Assembly: GCA_036417435.1 (NCBI GenBank)
Contig: CM070902.1
Location: forward strand, 139,489,886 to 139,553,885
Direction of reading: 5' to 3'
Source of the DNA: Inia geoffrensis
Taxonomy: Eukaryota > Chordata > Mammalia > Artiodactyla > Iniidae
DNA length: 64,000 bases
This document shows positions 26,701-37,789 of the stretch, piece by piece. The notes under the pieces were generated by a model. It had not been told where the DNA came from, made no database searches, and was given only the letters and a program-made list of their open reading frames with translations. The position numbers and the translations under genes were made by a program. The number at the start of each line of letters is the position of its first letter. The first letter of the stretch is position 1.

Positions 26701-27490
26701 TTTTGTGTGTTTGCCCCTCTCTCTGTGGTAGGAAGACCGTGGCTCTAAGTATAATTACACCTGGCAGAGCAGGCTGCAGAGCAGAGAGGCACTAATACAT
26801 CACAGTGGGGCCTCGTGATGAACCCCATTACTCAGAAGGCAGCGTTTCTGTGTGGAGTGAGGCACCAGCAGGCACTTGGCTTGGCGGGGCTCCCCGCGAC
26901 CTGTTTGCCTTTACATCCTGGTTCCCTACGTGGCTGTACAGTTCCTGTTTCTCTACAAAGTGCACCATATTAGAAAAAGCAAACAGATTTTAAAATAATT
27001 ACCAAGGTTTGTACAGACTGTATTTAGTTTACTTTTATCCTTTCCCCCACACCATACCCCTCCAAAAAAACCCACTATGAGACAGTGTCACAGATGAACC
27101 AGTTTGTTTTTCATAAAACACTTAAAAAAATAATGATGGCTGTCTTACATAAGCATATACCACGCTTTGTTCATCACACCAAAGTCCTAAAAGCCGAAGT
27201 AACATTTTGCATAGGCATAGTTCATTTTGTGCAAATCTTACTAAAATAAGGCTATTTTCAGTGTTTAGGTAGTGATATACTGAGCAAAGAAAGCTCTCGA
27301 GCAACAAGAACGTTTCCCTGCATTCCAAATTCTCTCCAACTACATCTGACTTCCCAGGCAGAGGGCTGAGACCAGTGGATTTGCCTGCGCTGTAAGGCAA
27401 CACGTGTTGGGCGGAATACAAGTCTTGGGAGTAAAATGCAAAGGGACGGAATTTGTGTGCTTGTGTGATGGAGGCAAGAAGGGCTCCATC
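20720..27490. other. Intergenic region between convergent GATB and FHIP1A
   Basis: About 6.8 kb between the inferred 3' ends. Apart from an L1 3' end at 21835-22005 I recognise no interspersed repeat. A minus-strand frame of 231 codons at 25786-26481 and an overlapping plus-strand frame of 165 codons show no domain or composition typical of a real protein. No RNA gene is recognised. Confidence 0.6.
21835..22005 (+). mobile_element. L1 3'-end fragment
   Basis: The text 'gggtcaactatatggtggca', 'gacagaaactcagcctttga' and 'aatataatgttatacacgtg' matches a common mammalian L1 3' UTR end (usually '...tcaactgtatggtggtggacagaaact...'). It is diverged and has no coding remnant. Confidence 0.7.
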
Positions 27491-27496
27491 TTTATT
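27491..27496 (-). terminator. Candidate FHIP1A poly(A) signal
   Basis: TTTATT on the plus strand is AATAAA on the minus strand, about 410 nt after the FHIP1A stop codon. By eye it is the first canonical hexamer downstream of the stop, and I saw no other on this strand before the GATB end. The true 3' end could lie further on if a variant signal is used. Confidence 0.45.
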
Positions 27497-27905
27497 ATTC
27501 TCTTAATAAGACGGAGGCCACGACGCAGAAGGCCACAGGGGCAGGTGTGCGTTCTTACGTGCTGCTGAAGGGCCTTCTGAGGTGGGCACCTCCAGAAATC
27601 ACTGCCTCCCCGTGTTCGCTGGGTGTGATCTAAGCTGCAGGCTGAGTGACTCCGAGGGATGGGAGAATAAGGACCAAGAACTCTGAGGAGGAAAAACTGA
27701 GTCAAGACTTAGATTCTAGGGGGTACAAGGTGGGAAGATCCGGCTGGGGAGAGGAGGCGCACAGAAGACCCCTCCCCCCTCCCCACGTATCAAGTATCGT
27801 CAGGAAGTCTCGAAGTAGAGGTGTCTGTAAGCAGCTTTGCATTTAACGTTCAGTCACGACACTAAAACCTTAAAAAAACAAGAACCTCTATTTGAAAAGA
27901 AAAAG
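27497..27905 (-). other. FHIP1A: FHIP1A 3' UTR (inferred)
   Basis: Follows the TAG at 27908-27906 on the minus strand and runs to the candidate AATAAA. No repeat is recognised. Confidence 0.45.
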
Positions 27906-28165
27906 CTAACAGTAGCTGTCATCCGAGTCGCCCAGGATCTTGCAGCAGAGAATGGAGTGTTCCTGGGCCAAGGCAGCCAGCTCCTTCAGGAACTCGGGGA
28001 AGAGGGCGGCCGCCAGCATGGTGTCCCGCACAGGCGGGGGCAGGCTGGGGGGCACCCCGGCCACCTTGGCTCTGTTTGTCAGGAAGGGCTGAAGCACTCG
28101 TGGGGGGCCATCCAGAAAACTCCGGCCGCTCCCTGTCCTGGAGGCGTCCTGAACGGGATCTGAAA
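27906..28165 (-). CDS. FHIP1A: FHIP1A terminal coding exon with KELAA motif
   Basis: A 260-nt exon: two bases complete a Val codon, then 85 codons and TAG. The acceptor is ccttctag, ending at 28166. It encodes a Pro/Ser-rich linker (DGPPRVLQPFL at the start, PPSLPPPVRD in the middle), then the helix FPEFLKELAAL at 28001-27969 followed by AQEHSIL, and ends DSDDSYC. F-P-E-F-L-K-E-L-A-A is the C-terminal 'KELAA' motif shared by FHIP1A and FHIP1B. The exon joins 33915-34053 in phase. The protein is part of the FTS-HOOK-FHIP complex, which links early endosomal membranes to dynein through HOOK proteins. The role of the KELAA helix itself is not something I can derive here. Confidence 0.93.
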
Positions 28166-29689
28166 CTAGAAGGAAGACAGCCATGGTGATCCTCCACAGC
28201 CCTTTCCGCCCTCCCCTTAAGTGAAGTGTGTGTGCTGCGGGGGTGTGGAGTGGAGTGTCTCGTGCGGGTTCAGCTCCCGCTCTGACTGGAGTCTCAAGAC
28301 ACGGCCCCCAGTCCCCACCTCACTCCACTCTTGAGACACACGGATCTGCCCAGATCAGCTCCAACACTGGGCATGTGACATGAGAGTTTGATCCCAAATC
28401 CAGTAGGAGGACCTTCATGTAGAAACTGTGGCAAGAATATAGGTTTATCAAGAACCCTCCCCGCCCAGAGCCTGGCGAGGGGGGAGAAGGAAAAAGGCAC
28501 GTCCTGTGGCCGCATCAACCAAGTGAGGACACAGGTCACTGCGATGGTTATTTAGGGGCGTCCAGGGGCCCCACCTGTTCTCCCGGCCTCCCAGGGTCGG
28601 GGTGACCATCGGCCCTTTGCCAGCTGAGCCCTGACCACCCGGCAGAGGTGCAGGAGGCCACCTGGGTTACACACACCGCGCCCTGCCGTCCGCAGCCCGG
28701 GCTCCGGCCTCCTGGGCTCCCTGCTGACCCCCAGCCCCTTCTGGCCAGGACTTCCAGCCTTTGTGGAGAACAGAATGAAAGAAAGCTTTTAAAGGCTGGA
28801 AATAACGGAGAGGAAGCTGGGTGCTGATAAGACCAGACTGGGAACTTCCCGCCACCGTGGGCAGCTCGTGGCAGCAAGCGGCTTGGACCTTCCATTCAAG
28901 GAAGGTTTCTGGGAGTTTCGATTTCAGTTTCAAAAATGTAGGTCTAAGACGATATGAACCACACTGCAACATACCCAAGTGATTTGCATTTTCATATCAA
29001 ATCGGTTTTACCAATTAAAATGGTTCAACTTTCCCAACTATTTAATTCCTGAAGCTCTCCGGCCTTCACACTGACAGGAATTATTTATGCCTCCTTCTGC
29101 CCCCGACTCAAACAGACTCATTACTCCTTATAAATCATTATATTCAAGCTCTTCATTATTTTGGCTGCTTTTTAGAATTCAGTCCCATTTTTCAACACTC
29201 TTCTCAGAGTGTCGCTTAACTGTGGTACTAAAAATTCTTGACATTTATAGTACTTTCCACATCTCACTACTATCATCTTTAGCGTTAAAAAAAAACCCAA
29301 AACTTCCGCTTTACTGCTTTAAATATCCTTTTAGATTAAAGCTTATCACAGTTCATGCCATAAAGAACTGGAGAAGTTGTTGAGAATCTGCTGCTACCTT
29401 TCAGCAGAAACTCACAATATGTCTTGACAACAGAGTGAGGACGAAAGTGTTGACCTCCCTGAGGACACTGCCACCCTTGGGGGACCACGCCTGAGCACCT
29501 CCACCCCAGGCCTCCAGCACTGCGGCGCCCGGCCGTCCAAAGGGCCTGGCGAGGCTCACCGAGGAAACCGGGCTGATGCCGCGGGGGATGGGACACTCCG
29601 GGCACCAGCCCCAGAGCCAGACTGCTCGTGCTGGTTCCCCCACCTGGCATTCCCTTGCCCGTGTCTGCACACCTAAACCTCACCAGGCT

Positions 29690-29850
29690 TAGACTCTGCC
29701 ACTCACTGGCTGAGCGACACCAGGCAAGTTGCTTTACCTCTCTGTACTTTCATGTCCTCATCTGTCAAAATCTCACGGCTGTAAGGATTAAGTGAGTCAA
29801 TAGGTATGATGTACACAAGGACCTCTTGGTAAGTGTCAGCCATCACACCA
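29690..29850 (+). repeat. MIR SINE fragment
   Basis: A clear MIR core: 'agactctgccactcactggc', 'gacaccaggcaagttgcttt', 'acctctctgtactttcatgt' and 'cctcatctgtcaaaatc' occur in the usual order, followed by a diverged 3' part. Confidence 0.8.
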
Positions 29851-31684
29851 CCGTCAATTCAGCCGTCACTGACTTTACAGACCCCTCCCGTTTCCTGCCC
29901 TGGAAGTGATCCCCTGCTGTAGCCTCCCACTCATTTTATTTACCAACTGGGGCTTGCAGTGCCCTTCAGACATGCGTCGCTGTTTATGGTCTTTCTCCTC
30001 TACCAGACTTCCCAGGTTTCTGAGAGCTGGGCCCCTAAACGATGTGTCCCTCATGGCCCCTAATAGGCTTCCTCATCCACAGAAGCAGCTAACAAACATT
30101 TGCTGAATGAACGAGGGAAGGGACCGACCATCGTCAGGTCCTCCCTGTACCTGATCTTCCTGGAGCTGGTTCATTTCCTCATCTCCGTCTTCCTCTTTCA
30201 AATTCACTCCTCTTTTCCCTCAAAAGGGCTTTTGTGGATCATTTATCCAGCTCCATCCATTGAATTTAAAAAGCGTCATCGCTTAGGCTCATTTACCCAG
30301 CTTGAATCTAAGAATCAACAGTCTTCGCTAATGAAGGCAGGCGGGCGCCCAGGGAGGGAGACGGAGGGCCAGCAGGGAAGTCCTGGCGGTGGTCCTGTCC
30401 CGTCAGCGTGGGACTGGCCCTTCCGCGAGTCAGACCCAACTCAAAAACAAGGAGACCCGAGTTATGGTCCCTACCTGGCAACTAGCTGATCATATAACGT
30501 CTCAGTTTCCTTTTCCACAAGATGGGGATAATACCTACCTGGCCCCCTTCTAGAAGCAGAGATCAGTGAAAGGACTCTGAATACAACTAAATACTGGAAA
30601 ATACCACCTCTGTGGTTTGAGGGGAAAATGAAAAGACTGGCAAGTAGCTGGGCCTCAGAGACCAATAGTCTCAAGGGTGACAATGTGACAGGGGCACGGG
30701 AAGTCCACCCGGACTTCTACTTCTTTTGGAAGCGTTAGGCTGGTTTCACCAGGGCCTGCGTGACGCAGCAGCTCGGGCTGCGGGTGCCCCTCGTAAAAGG
30801 GCCCAGGGCACGGCTGCAGCGCCCGGAGCGGAGGCAGGGAGGAGGGACGTATAAGTAAACGTCAGAACCGGGAGTGGTTTCCTGAAATGTTGCCCTGGGT
30901 CTGAAAAGCCACAACAAAGGGTTTTCAAGATACTACTGCGAAGACTTGAGAAGTTAGGAGAGAAATCCGTTACCCCTCACCTCCCTGTCAGCGGCATCAG
31001 ACAAGGCGCACAGCGCACGGGCATGGACACCCCAGTATGTGGCCTCTTACAGGATTCTAATTGCTCTGTGTCCCGGTGAGAATAGGGCTCCCAGATTCAT
31101 CTCATTTATAGGCATTCACGTCACACGCAAGGCTTCAGCTTTGTACAAGGGGACGGAGACCTTCGTCATTCTGTGAGTTGAGAGATTTTTGAAGTTGAGG
31201 GGAGGGTGTCACTTTGCTAACCTAAACGAAGTTAATCTGAAAAATTCCATCAAACAGAAGTCTTCTATCCCGAGTGTAGCTTCCTACAAGTCAGTGTCCC
31301 CTGAGAGTCACAGACCTTGGAAATCATCCCCCACAGCTGCCTAATTGACCACCTTACACAGTGGGAACAAGACCCCCCTGGGCACGTATCTGGCAGCCGC
31401 CACCATCAGTCTGAGGCCAGGACAGAGCACAAGGCATGCTCACCTGGAGTGGTGTAGGTCACGGAGGCTGGTCAGGGTGTGTAGGCACCCGAGCTTAGTG
31501 ATCCTGGCTGACCGCCTGGGCCTCTAACTTCGGCTTCCTTCTATGAAAATGAAGCTAACAGTACCTTTCTTGCCCACTGCACAGTGCTGTTTGAAAAGTA
31601 AAACTGTCGGGGAAAGCACTTTACAAACTGCAAGATACAAGTGAAGACCAAGCCCAGAGTGCAGTGTGGGGAGACGCAAGTCAC

Positions 31685-32160
31685 CTTCTGTCTGTAAGAC
31701 TGCTAGAACTGCCATAATCCCTTGCAGCTCTTCCCATCAAGAGGTGGGGGGTCTGCTCCACTCCTGCACCTGGGCTGACCAGTGGCTTGGCCAACAGAAT
31801 ACAGCAGAATCGACCCGGTGGAGTCCCGAGCTGGTGCCTCAAGAGACTGCGTGTGCTCATGCTCTCACTCTTGCAACCCTACAGCCATGAAGCTGCCAAG
31901 CCAGGGCTAACCTGCTGGATGACGAGAAACACGGACCCCCATCACCACGGCCAGCAGCCACCCCTGTGAGCCGGGCCATCCCAGATGCCCAGCTGCTCGC
32001 TGACGGCAGCCCCCTAGCGAGTCCTGCCAGCATCAGCCATGCCTGCCCAGGCCAGCAGATCACCCGGGCAACCACACAGACTCACGAGCACACGTGATGG
32101 CTTTGTCTTGAGCCCCTGAGCTTTTACGGTGGTCTGTTACGCGCGAAAGCTAGCTGAGGC
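31685..32160 (+). repeat. MLT1 (ERVL-MaLR) LTR
   Basis: Contains the MLT1 landmarks 'agccatgaagctgccaagcc', 'ctaacctgctggatgacgag', 'tgagccgggccatcccagat' and the 3' end 'ttacggtggtctgttacgcg'. It is ancient and diverged, with no internal retroviral region. Confidence 0.75.
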
Positions 32161-32446
32161 ACCGTCTCTCGCAGGGTGAGTCACACAGCGTGCCCCCAGC
32201 TCAGGAGGGACAAGCCAACAGGCCAACTGTCCACAGATGTGGGCGCTCCTCCCTTCCGGAGATGGCCCGCCTGCTCTCATCCAGGGCCAAGGCTAGAAGC
32301 TGCCCCTCATTTCACCAGTGGCACAGGGCCCCCCCTTTCTTTCAAAGTGTGCCTTGCGGTGTCCTAATGCCCTTCACACCCCGAGTCCTACAGCCAGAAA
32401 GGACTGGAGAGATGGAAGACAAACCCTTCACTTAAGAGTCGAGGAG

Positions 32447-32963
32447 AGACCTCCCTGGTGGCACAGTGGTTAAGAATCCGCCTGCCAATGCAGGGGACAC
32501 GGGTTCCAGCCCTGGTCCGGGAAGATCCCACATGCCACGGAGCCACTAAATCTGTGCACCACAACTACTGAGCTCGTGTGCCACAGCTACTGAAGCCCGC
32601 ACACCTAGAGCCCGTGCTCTGCGACAAGAGAAGCCGCCGAATGAGAAGCCCGCACACCGCAACGAAGGGCAGCCCCCGCTCGCTGCAACTAGAGAAAGTC
32701 CGCGCACAGCAGTGAAGACCCAGTGCAGCCAAAAATAAATAAAATTAAAATTTTTTTTTAAAAAGGGCTTCCCGGGTGGCGCAGCGGTTGAGAGTCCGCC
32801 TGCCGATGCAGGGGACGCGGGTTCGTGCCCCGGTCCGGGAAGATCCCACATGCCGCGGAGCGGCTGGGCCCGTGAGCCATGGCTGCTGAGCCTGCGCGTC
32901 CGGAGCCTGTGCTCCGCAACGGGAGAGGCCACAACAGTGAGAGGCCTGCGTACCGCAAAAAAA
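32447..32963 (+). repeat. Tandem CHR SINE pair (second inserted in the A-tail of the first)
   Basis: A long-form CHR SINE spans 32447 to about 32764, ending in 'ccaaaaataaataaaa'. It is immediately followed at 32765 by a second, shorter and younger-looking CHR copy 'gggcttcccgggtggcgcag' that runs to a short A tail at 32963. The pair is enclosed by aagagtcgaggag (32434-32446) and a near copy with gtctaggag (about 32964-32974). So one insertion carries the other within a single imperfect target duplication. Confidence 0.88.
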
Positions 32964-33914
32964 AAGTCTAGGAGCACGAGGCCCAGTGAGGCCAAATGAC
33001 TGAGATCAAACAGCTACACAGAGGCAAGGTCATGCCTTCACAGGGCTGGGGTTTTTTCAGCTTCCCTCAAAGGTTTAACACTGCCCCGAGTTACACTTCT
33101 GCCTCTCACTCCAAATCGTGTTTCCGATCACATGCTTTAGCCCCGGACCAAGAGCCCTGCTCTCTCCACCGTGCACCTGCCACCAAGAAGCCTGGCCTGT
33201 CCAGGGGAGATGAGCGAAAGCCAGCGCAGTGTGGGCCGCTCCCTGGCCTGTCCTCTCACCAAGGCTGAGGCCACAGCTCAGGAGACAACTGGCGTCAAAC
33301 CTGCACCAGCAGAGCCCACCCGAGGCCAGGCAGCCCCGTCCCCAGGCCTGGCCACCGGCAGGGTCCTCAGGCTCCGGCCGGCGGCCACCCCACGCCCCCC
33401 GCCCACTTGGCCAGGCCTCCTGAGCCGATGGAAGGCGCTCTCAGGAGGGCTAAGGGGTGCACAAGCTTTACTGCTCTTTACTGCTCCAAGGGAGTGGTTT
33501 TTACCTTCCAGAGCCTAAAGCACATTCATTTGGGGCCCGAGAGTATCTGAAAACGTAATAAAGAGAACGGATGTACTCCTTAGGGTAGGACCGGCCAAAA
33601 AACGGCTCAGGGTGTGCACATAACGCTTCCTTCTGGCCCACACGTGCTAAGTTATTTATTCTAGCGGCAGTCCCCACATCACTCCTGCCCTGCACTACTC
33701 GGTTAGGAAAGCAAATGCCCCGCTAGACCCTCCAAACTGGGACCGGGCCGGGTGCGGGCAGGGTAGACTTTCCTTTGGGTTTAAGGACGCTCAGGGGAGG
33801 CTCCTCCCTGCTGCTTAAAAATGGAAATCTATTTAGATGCTTTTAGGGTCCAGGAGCTGAGGCAGCACCTGTGACTCCAAGTCGGGAAGCTGGGGAAAGG
33901 GAAGAGCGGCTGAC

Positions 33915-34053
33915 CTTTGGTGGGTGCCTCAGGGCTCGGGTCGGACAGGTCCACGCGGAAGAGCAGGTACTGCTGGGCTTGGATGAGGAGGCCCGGGAAG
34001 TCTCTCTCCCCAGAGGCGAACTGCTCAATCTTGTTCTTCACAGATGCGAGGAC
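33915..34053 (-). CDS. FHIP1A: FHIP1A coding exon (VKNKIEQ segment)
   Basis: A 139-nt exon: 46 codons plus one base. The acceptor is gcttttgacag and the donor g|gtcagc. It reads VLASVKNKIEQFASGERDFP and then GLLIQAQQYLLFRVDLSD-PSPEAPTK. The corresponding block in FHIP1B is V-L-G-S-V-K-N-K-I-E-x-F-A-A-S-x-x-D-F-P-x-L-L. It is therefore the C-terminal helical part of the conserved FHIP fold, followed by the start of the divergent linker. The single last base joins 'tt' of the terminal exon to give Val. Confidence 0.95.
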
Positions 34054-34349
34054 CTGTCAAAAGCAGCACTAATGACGCCACCGCCTCAGCACAGACTTCC
34101 ACCCTGCATTATCAGGACATCTGTCAGGCAGAGGCCCCGCCGCAGGAACGACAGGGTTTTAACTGCAGGAACGACAGGGTTTTAACTGCCCGGCTGTTCT
34201 GGGGAGGGCCCTCTCGAAACGTCAAACCAAACGAAGCTTCTAAAGCTACGCAGTTTGTCTAGACAAATCAACACAAGCAGCATAACAGGTAATAGAAGGG
34301 GCAGGAGAGCAAATGAATGAGAACGGGGCGGGGCGGGACGGGGCGGTAC
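34054..34349 (-). other. FHIP1A: Short FHIP1A intron
   Basis: A 296-bp intron, the only short one in this part of the gene. It contains a perfect 23-bp tandem duplication (34142-34187) and, just after the donor, a run of GGGGCGG-type boxes on the plus strand (34322-34346). Confidence 0.85.
34142..34187. repeat. Perfect 23-bp tandem duplication
   Basis: Two identical 23-bp units, 34142-34164 and 34165-34187, begin gcaggaacgacag and end ggttttaact. There is no mismatch between copies, which suggests a recent event. The array lies in the short FHIP1A intron, about 90 bp upstream of the acceptor for 33915-34053. Confidence 0.95.
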
Positions 34350-34528
34350 CTGGTAGAGGGAGCGCACGCTGGGCTGGAAGACCATGTTGGTGTTGAGCAG
34401 GAAGGAGCGCAAGAGGGGCTGCGGGTAGCTGGCCAGCTGCGTGATGATGCCGATGAGCAGCAAATTCACGTGCAGCGAGTTCTCCAGCATGTTCTCCAGC
34501 TTGGACAGGACCACGCTGATGAACGGGC
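34350..34528 (-). CDS. FHIP1A: FHIP1A coding exon (conserved C-terminal FHIP block)
   Basis: A 179-nt exon: two bases complete a Gly, then 59 codons ending in Gln at phase 0. The acceptor is gtccttccacag and the donor is ctaccag|gtaccg. It reads PFISVVLSKLENMLENSLHV and then NLLLIGIITQLASYPQPLLR, then SFLLNTNMVFQPSVRSLYQ. This is the most conserved C-terminal block of the family; FHIP1B has P-F-M-A-V-L-F-A-K-L-E-N-M-L-x-N and L-L-R-S-F-L-L-N-T-N-M-V-F-Q-P-S-V. The block forms alpha helices of the solenoid. Frame and length are intact. Confidence 0.97.
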
Positions 34529-34951
34529 CTGTGGAAGGACACGAGGCTTCAGGGCTGGCTGGGGACACGGGCCATCTGTCCCGAAAACCGAGGAGCCGCC
34601 GGGGCCGCCAAGTGCGAACCGAATTCAGACAAGTGCAGCCGACGTGGCCAGGTCGCCTCCTGCCACAAAACTAAACCACAAAACACACCACCGCCACGAA
34701 AAGAAAGCAGAAACACGGGCGTGGTAGCTAGTATTTTGACTCCCAGAGCAGTTTTAATAATTTGAAAATTATCATAGATCTTTAAAAAAAACAGATGACC
34801 AATCATTTATTTCTTAAAATCAAAATATACTTTTCATACTATTTCTGTATCTCCTGGGGCTGTCAGTGCTCAAAAACATGGCATTCATCATCCCGTGATG
34901 CTGCTTGCTGTAGGGCGTCATGCAAACATTAGAGGCCATCAAAAGTTTTAG

Positions 34952-35165
34952 GGCTTCCCTGGTGGCGCGGCGGTTGAGAGTCCGCCTGCCGATGCAGGGG
35001 ATGCGGGTTCGTGCCCCAGTCCGGGAAGATCCCACATGCCGCGGAGCGGCTGGGCCCGTGAGCCATGGCCGCTGAGCCTGCGCGTCCGGAGCCTGTTGCT
35101 CCGCAGCGGGAGAGGCCACAGTAGTGAGAGGCCCGCGCACCGCAAAAAAAAAAAAAAAAAAAAAA
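34952..35165 (+). repeat. CHR SINE, young form, with 11-bp duplication
   Basis: A full-length short-form CHR SINE ('ggcttccctggtggcgcggc', ggttcgtgcccc B-box, 'gctgggcccgtgagccatgg', 'ggagaggccacagtagtgag') with a long pure A tail. It has a perfect 11-bp target duplication, aaaagttttag, at 34941-34951 and 35166-35176. High identity to the copies at 32765, 42879 and 50999 points to recent activity in the cetacean lineage. Confidence 0.95.
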
Positions 35166-37339
35166 AAAAGTTTTAGTAACAAAAAAATCTTCGTGTCGTT
35201 AAAGAATAGCAAACACATACAACTATGTTTACCAAACAGCAGCACTGTGAACGGGGGACTGTCTATCCCCCAAAAGCACCTGAGAAAGACTGTCTTGTCA
35301 GTGTCACAATGTGGAAGAACCAGAAGAAGAGAAGATGAGGTAAAGGTGGGCTTGGCTGTAACTTTAGAGCCATGCTTTGATTTTCAGCGGGAGGTGGGGA
35401 TGAGACAGAGAGAAGGGACTCAGTTTGGAGAGCTGGAGTTTGGTGTGTCCTAGGTTCCTTAAACAAGAAAATCCCTATCACTATAAAAGCAGTTTGTAAA
35501 AAAACAATAGGCAAAAAGAAACTGTGACTAATCTGGGTCACTAGAAAAATAATATGCTTTCTGTTTGTGTTCATTGAAGACAGGGAAAATCCAGACAATA
35601 AATCTGGCATTAATAAAACTACTTGAAGATGTTTTCCATTTTCACCATAAAAGTGGTCCATTAAACAAAATCAATGAGAATTTTCTATTTCCCCCAGTGG
35701 AGCTATTGATGATGTCACTAAACCATGGCATATTTATGACAAAAGCACATAACCCTTGATAAATAAGCATGTCTTATGAAGATTTCACCAACATTAATAT
35801 GAGTTTAACAGAAACATACTTCATCACAAGATGCTTCATTCAGAAGCCTTGGTTAGCGGAAGAGGGTAGAGACCCTTTTTGTAAGAGAGCAGAAGCCGCT
35901 TGTGAGAAATGGGAACAGCAAACCACACCTGCAAGGAACAGGATAATGGCAGTATTCCCGGTGCCACAAGCACCGAGGATGTCTTCTTAGGGGCCTGGGA
36001 ACTCAGAAGAGACACTTTCCCTTTGTGTGTTGAGATTAGCCCCAACTTCCCCATCCTTGGGGGTCGGGGGCAGAGCTCCTGAGTCACTTTCCATGACACA
36101 GGAGGTCAATGAATTCTTTGAATAGAGAGCCCTTGCTTACAAAGCTGGGAGAGTTTGCCAAACACATTCAGAAACTCTGGACTGGAACCCCATTTTGAAA
36201 GCAACTTGATGGGGTTCCATCAAGAACCCCGAAAATGTCACCGGTAGCTCTTAATTCTCGTCTTCCAGGCAGACAGGGGAAGGCTGCTGCTGTCCTCACT
36301 CCTCCACCCCAGACCCGGGCTTTCCCTACAGTCCCTGGGGCTCAGCATCTATTTCCTTCCAGAGGAGTAGAGACAGGTGAATCAGGTGATACTTGGGTGG
36401 AGTCTCCTATAAAACCTGTCTCCTTAGTGGAGCCCTCAGCCTCTCTGCCATAGGCCCAGACTAGAGCTGGCCTCACCTGGCCATCCTACAAAAACGAAAG
36501 CTACACGGTGCAGCGGCAGGGGAGAAAATCTACAGTCCGTCACTACTGAGAGGGAGGAAAAAACCCAGCCTGCCCCCGCGCCCTGTGAGAGTCAGGGTCA
36601 TCGCTGTCTCGCTTGAACCACAGAATATTAGGTCAAGGTCAGCAGATTGTCATTATAATCCACTAACAACATTAATTACAGCTCCTTAGGCGTGTGCAGT
36701 AAGAAACATATATTAAACACTTTCAAGTTCCTGTTTTATTCTTAGTTGCTTTCTAGCACTTAAAAAAAAAAAAAAACCTCCTTAGCAAAATGCAGTTGCT
36801 AGGGGAAACTGGCAAGCAGCTGAAAACGAGAAAAGTCAGCTGCAATTCAGAAAGCTACAGGTGTGGGGAGGGTGTATTTTTTCCCCTTTTCTTCCAGGAA
36901 GACAGATAAATTCCACACCCATAAAATACTGAATTTTCAGAACAACTAATACTATGCCATTTCCTTCTCTCCCCTCAAGCCCTCTTTTCCCTGCCTCAGT
37001 GGCCCCCCACCCCAGCTCCCAGACTCCAAGGGGAGCTGCCATCACCCTGCACCTCAGCTCTGCAGGGTCCACCCCGGAACATCTCCCAAACGTGGACCGC
37101 CACCTCCCCTGCCAGAACTGCCTGACGCCAGAGACGCCTCATTTCTTGTCGGGACTTCAGCAACGGTTTTTCTATTTTAATAAAGACTAAAATGATTTAA
37201 AATTTCTCTGCTTCAAGCGGTATAGGAACATAAAGAACAGGCCTCCTCCCTGGAGGCAACCCATGTTAACAGATCCAAGTGTATTCTTCCAGAAATGTTT
37301 CACATACGTAATAAGTACTAATAACTGAATTATCATTCA

Positions 37340-37565
37340 GAACATTTATTAATCACTTATTATGTGCCAGGCAGTGTTCTAAGCACTCTTAAAGTATCAA
37401 CTTACTTAAATATTCACAACAGCCCTACAAAGTGTGCTTATTATTTATCCACATTTAAAGATGACCAGAATGCCAAGTGCACAGTTAGTAAATGGAGTCA
37501 CAATTTTAATTCAGACCATCTGTTTCCAGTGCCAGGACTCTTAACCAACACACTACCTTGCCTCC
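37340..37565 (+). repeat. MIR SINE
   Basis: Well-preserved MIR: 'cttattatgtgccaggcagt', 'gttctaagcactcttaaagt', 'cacaacagccctacaaagtg' and a 3' part ending at 'aaccaacacactaccttgcc'. The TG microsatellite directly follows it. Confidence 0.85.
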
Positions 37566-37566
37566 C

Positions 37567-37570
<4 letters not shown>

Positions 37571-37622
<52 letters not shown>

Positions 37623-37640
37623 CACGTGTGTGTGTGTGTG
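37571..37640. repeat. (TG)n/(CG)n microsatellite
   Basis: A TG run, then gcgcgcgcac, then another TG run. The whole 70 bp alternates purine and pyrimidine without a break. Confidence 0.95.
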
Positions 37641-37789
37641 AGTGTATCTCCTGGTATTTTTTTTAAAACAAATGATAAAATGACAACACTGTCTACACAC
37701 CGTTCAGCCCCTTGCTTTTCCACTGCACAATAGCTCCCAGAGACCATCCCACATCAGCACACACAGAACTGTCTCATTCATTCACAAGA

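Larger units (their letters stand above)
28166..33914 (-). other. FHIP1A: FHIP1A intron
   Basis: About 5.7 kb. It contains a MIR segment (29690-29850), a possible L2/MIR tail (29880-30110), an MLT1 LTR (31685-32160) and a pair of CHR SINEs (32447-32963). The parts 28200-29680, 30120-31680 and 32970-33910 show nothing I can name; some are GC-rich. Donor is gtcagc at 33914 and acceptor AG at 28167-28166, both on the minus strand. Confidence 0.8.

Noticed and set aside
37571..37640. CRISPR-like or other regular repeat array among the TG and CA tracts
   Set aside because: These are simple dinucleotide microsatellites without spacers; the genome is mammalian.
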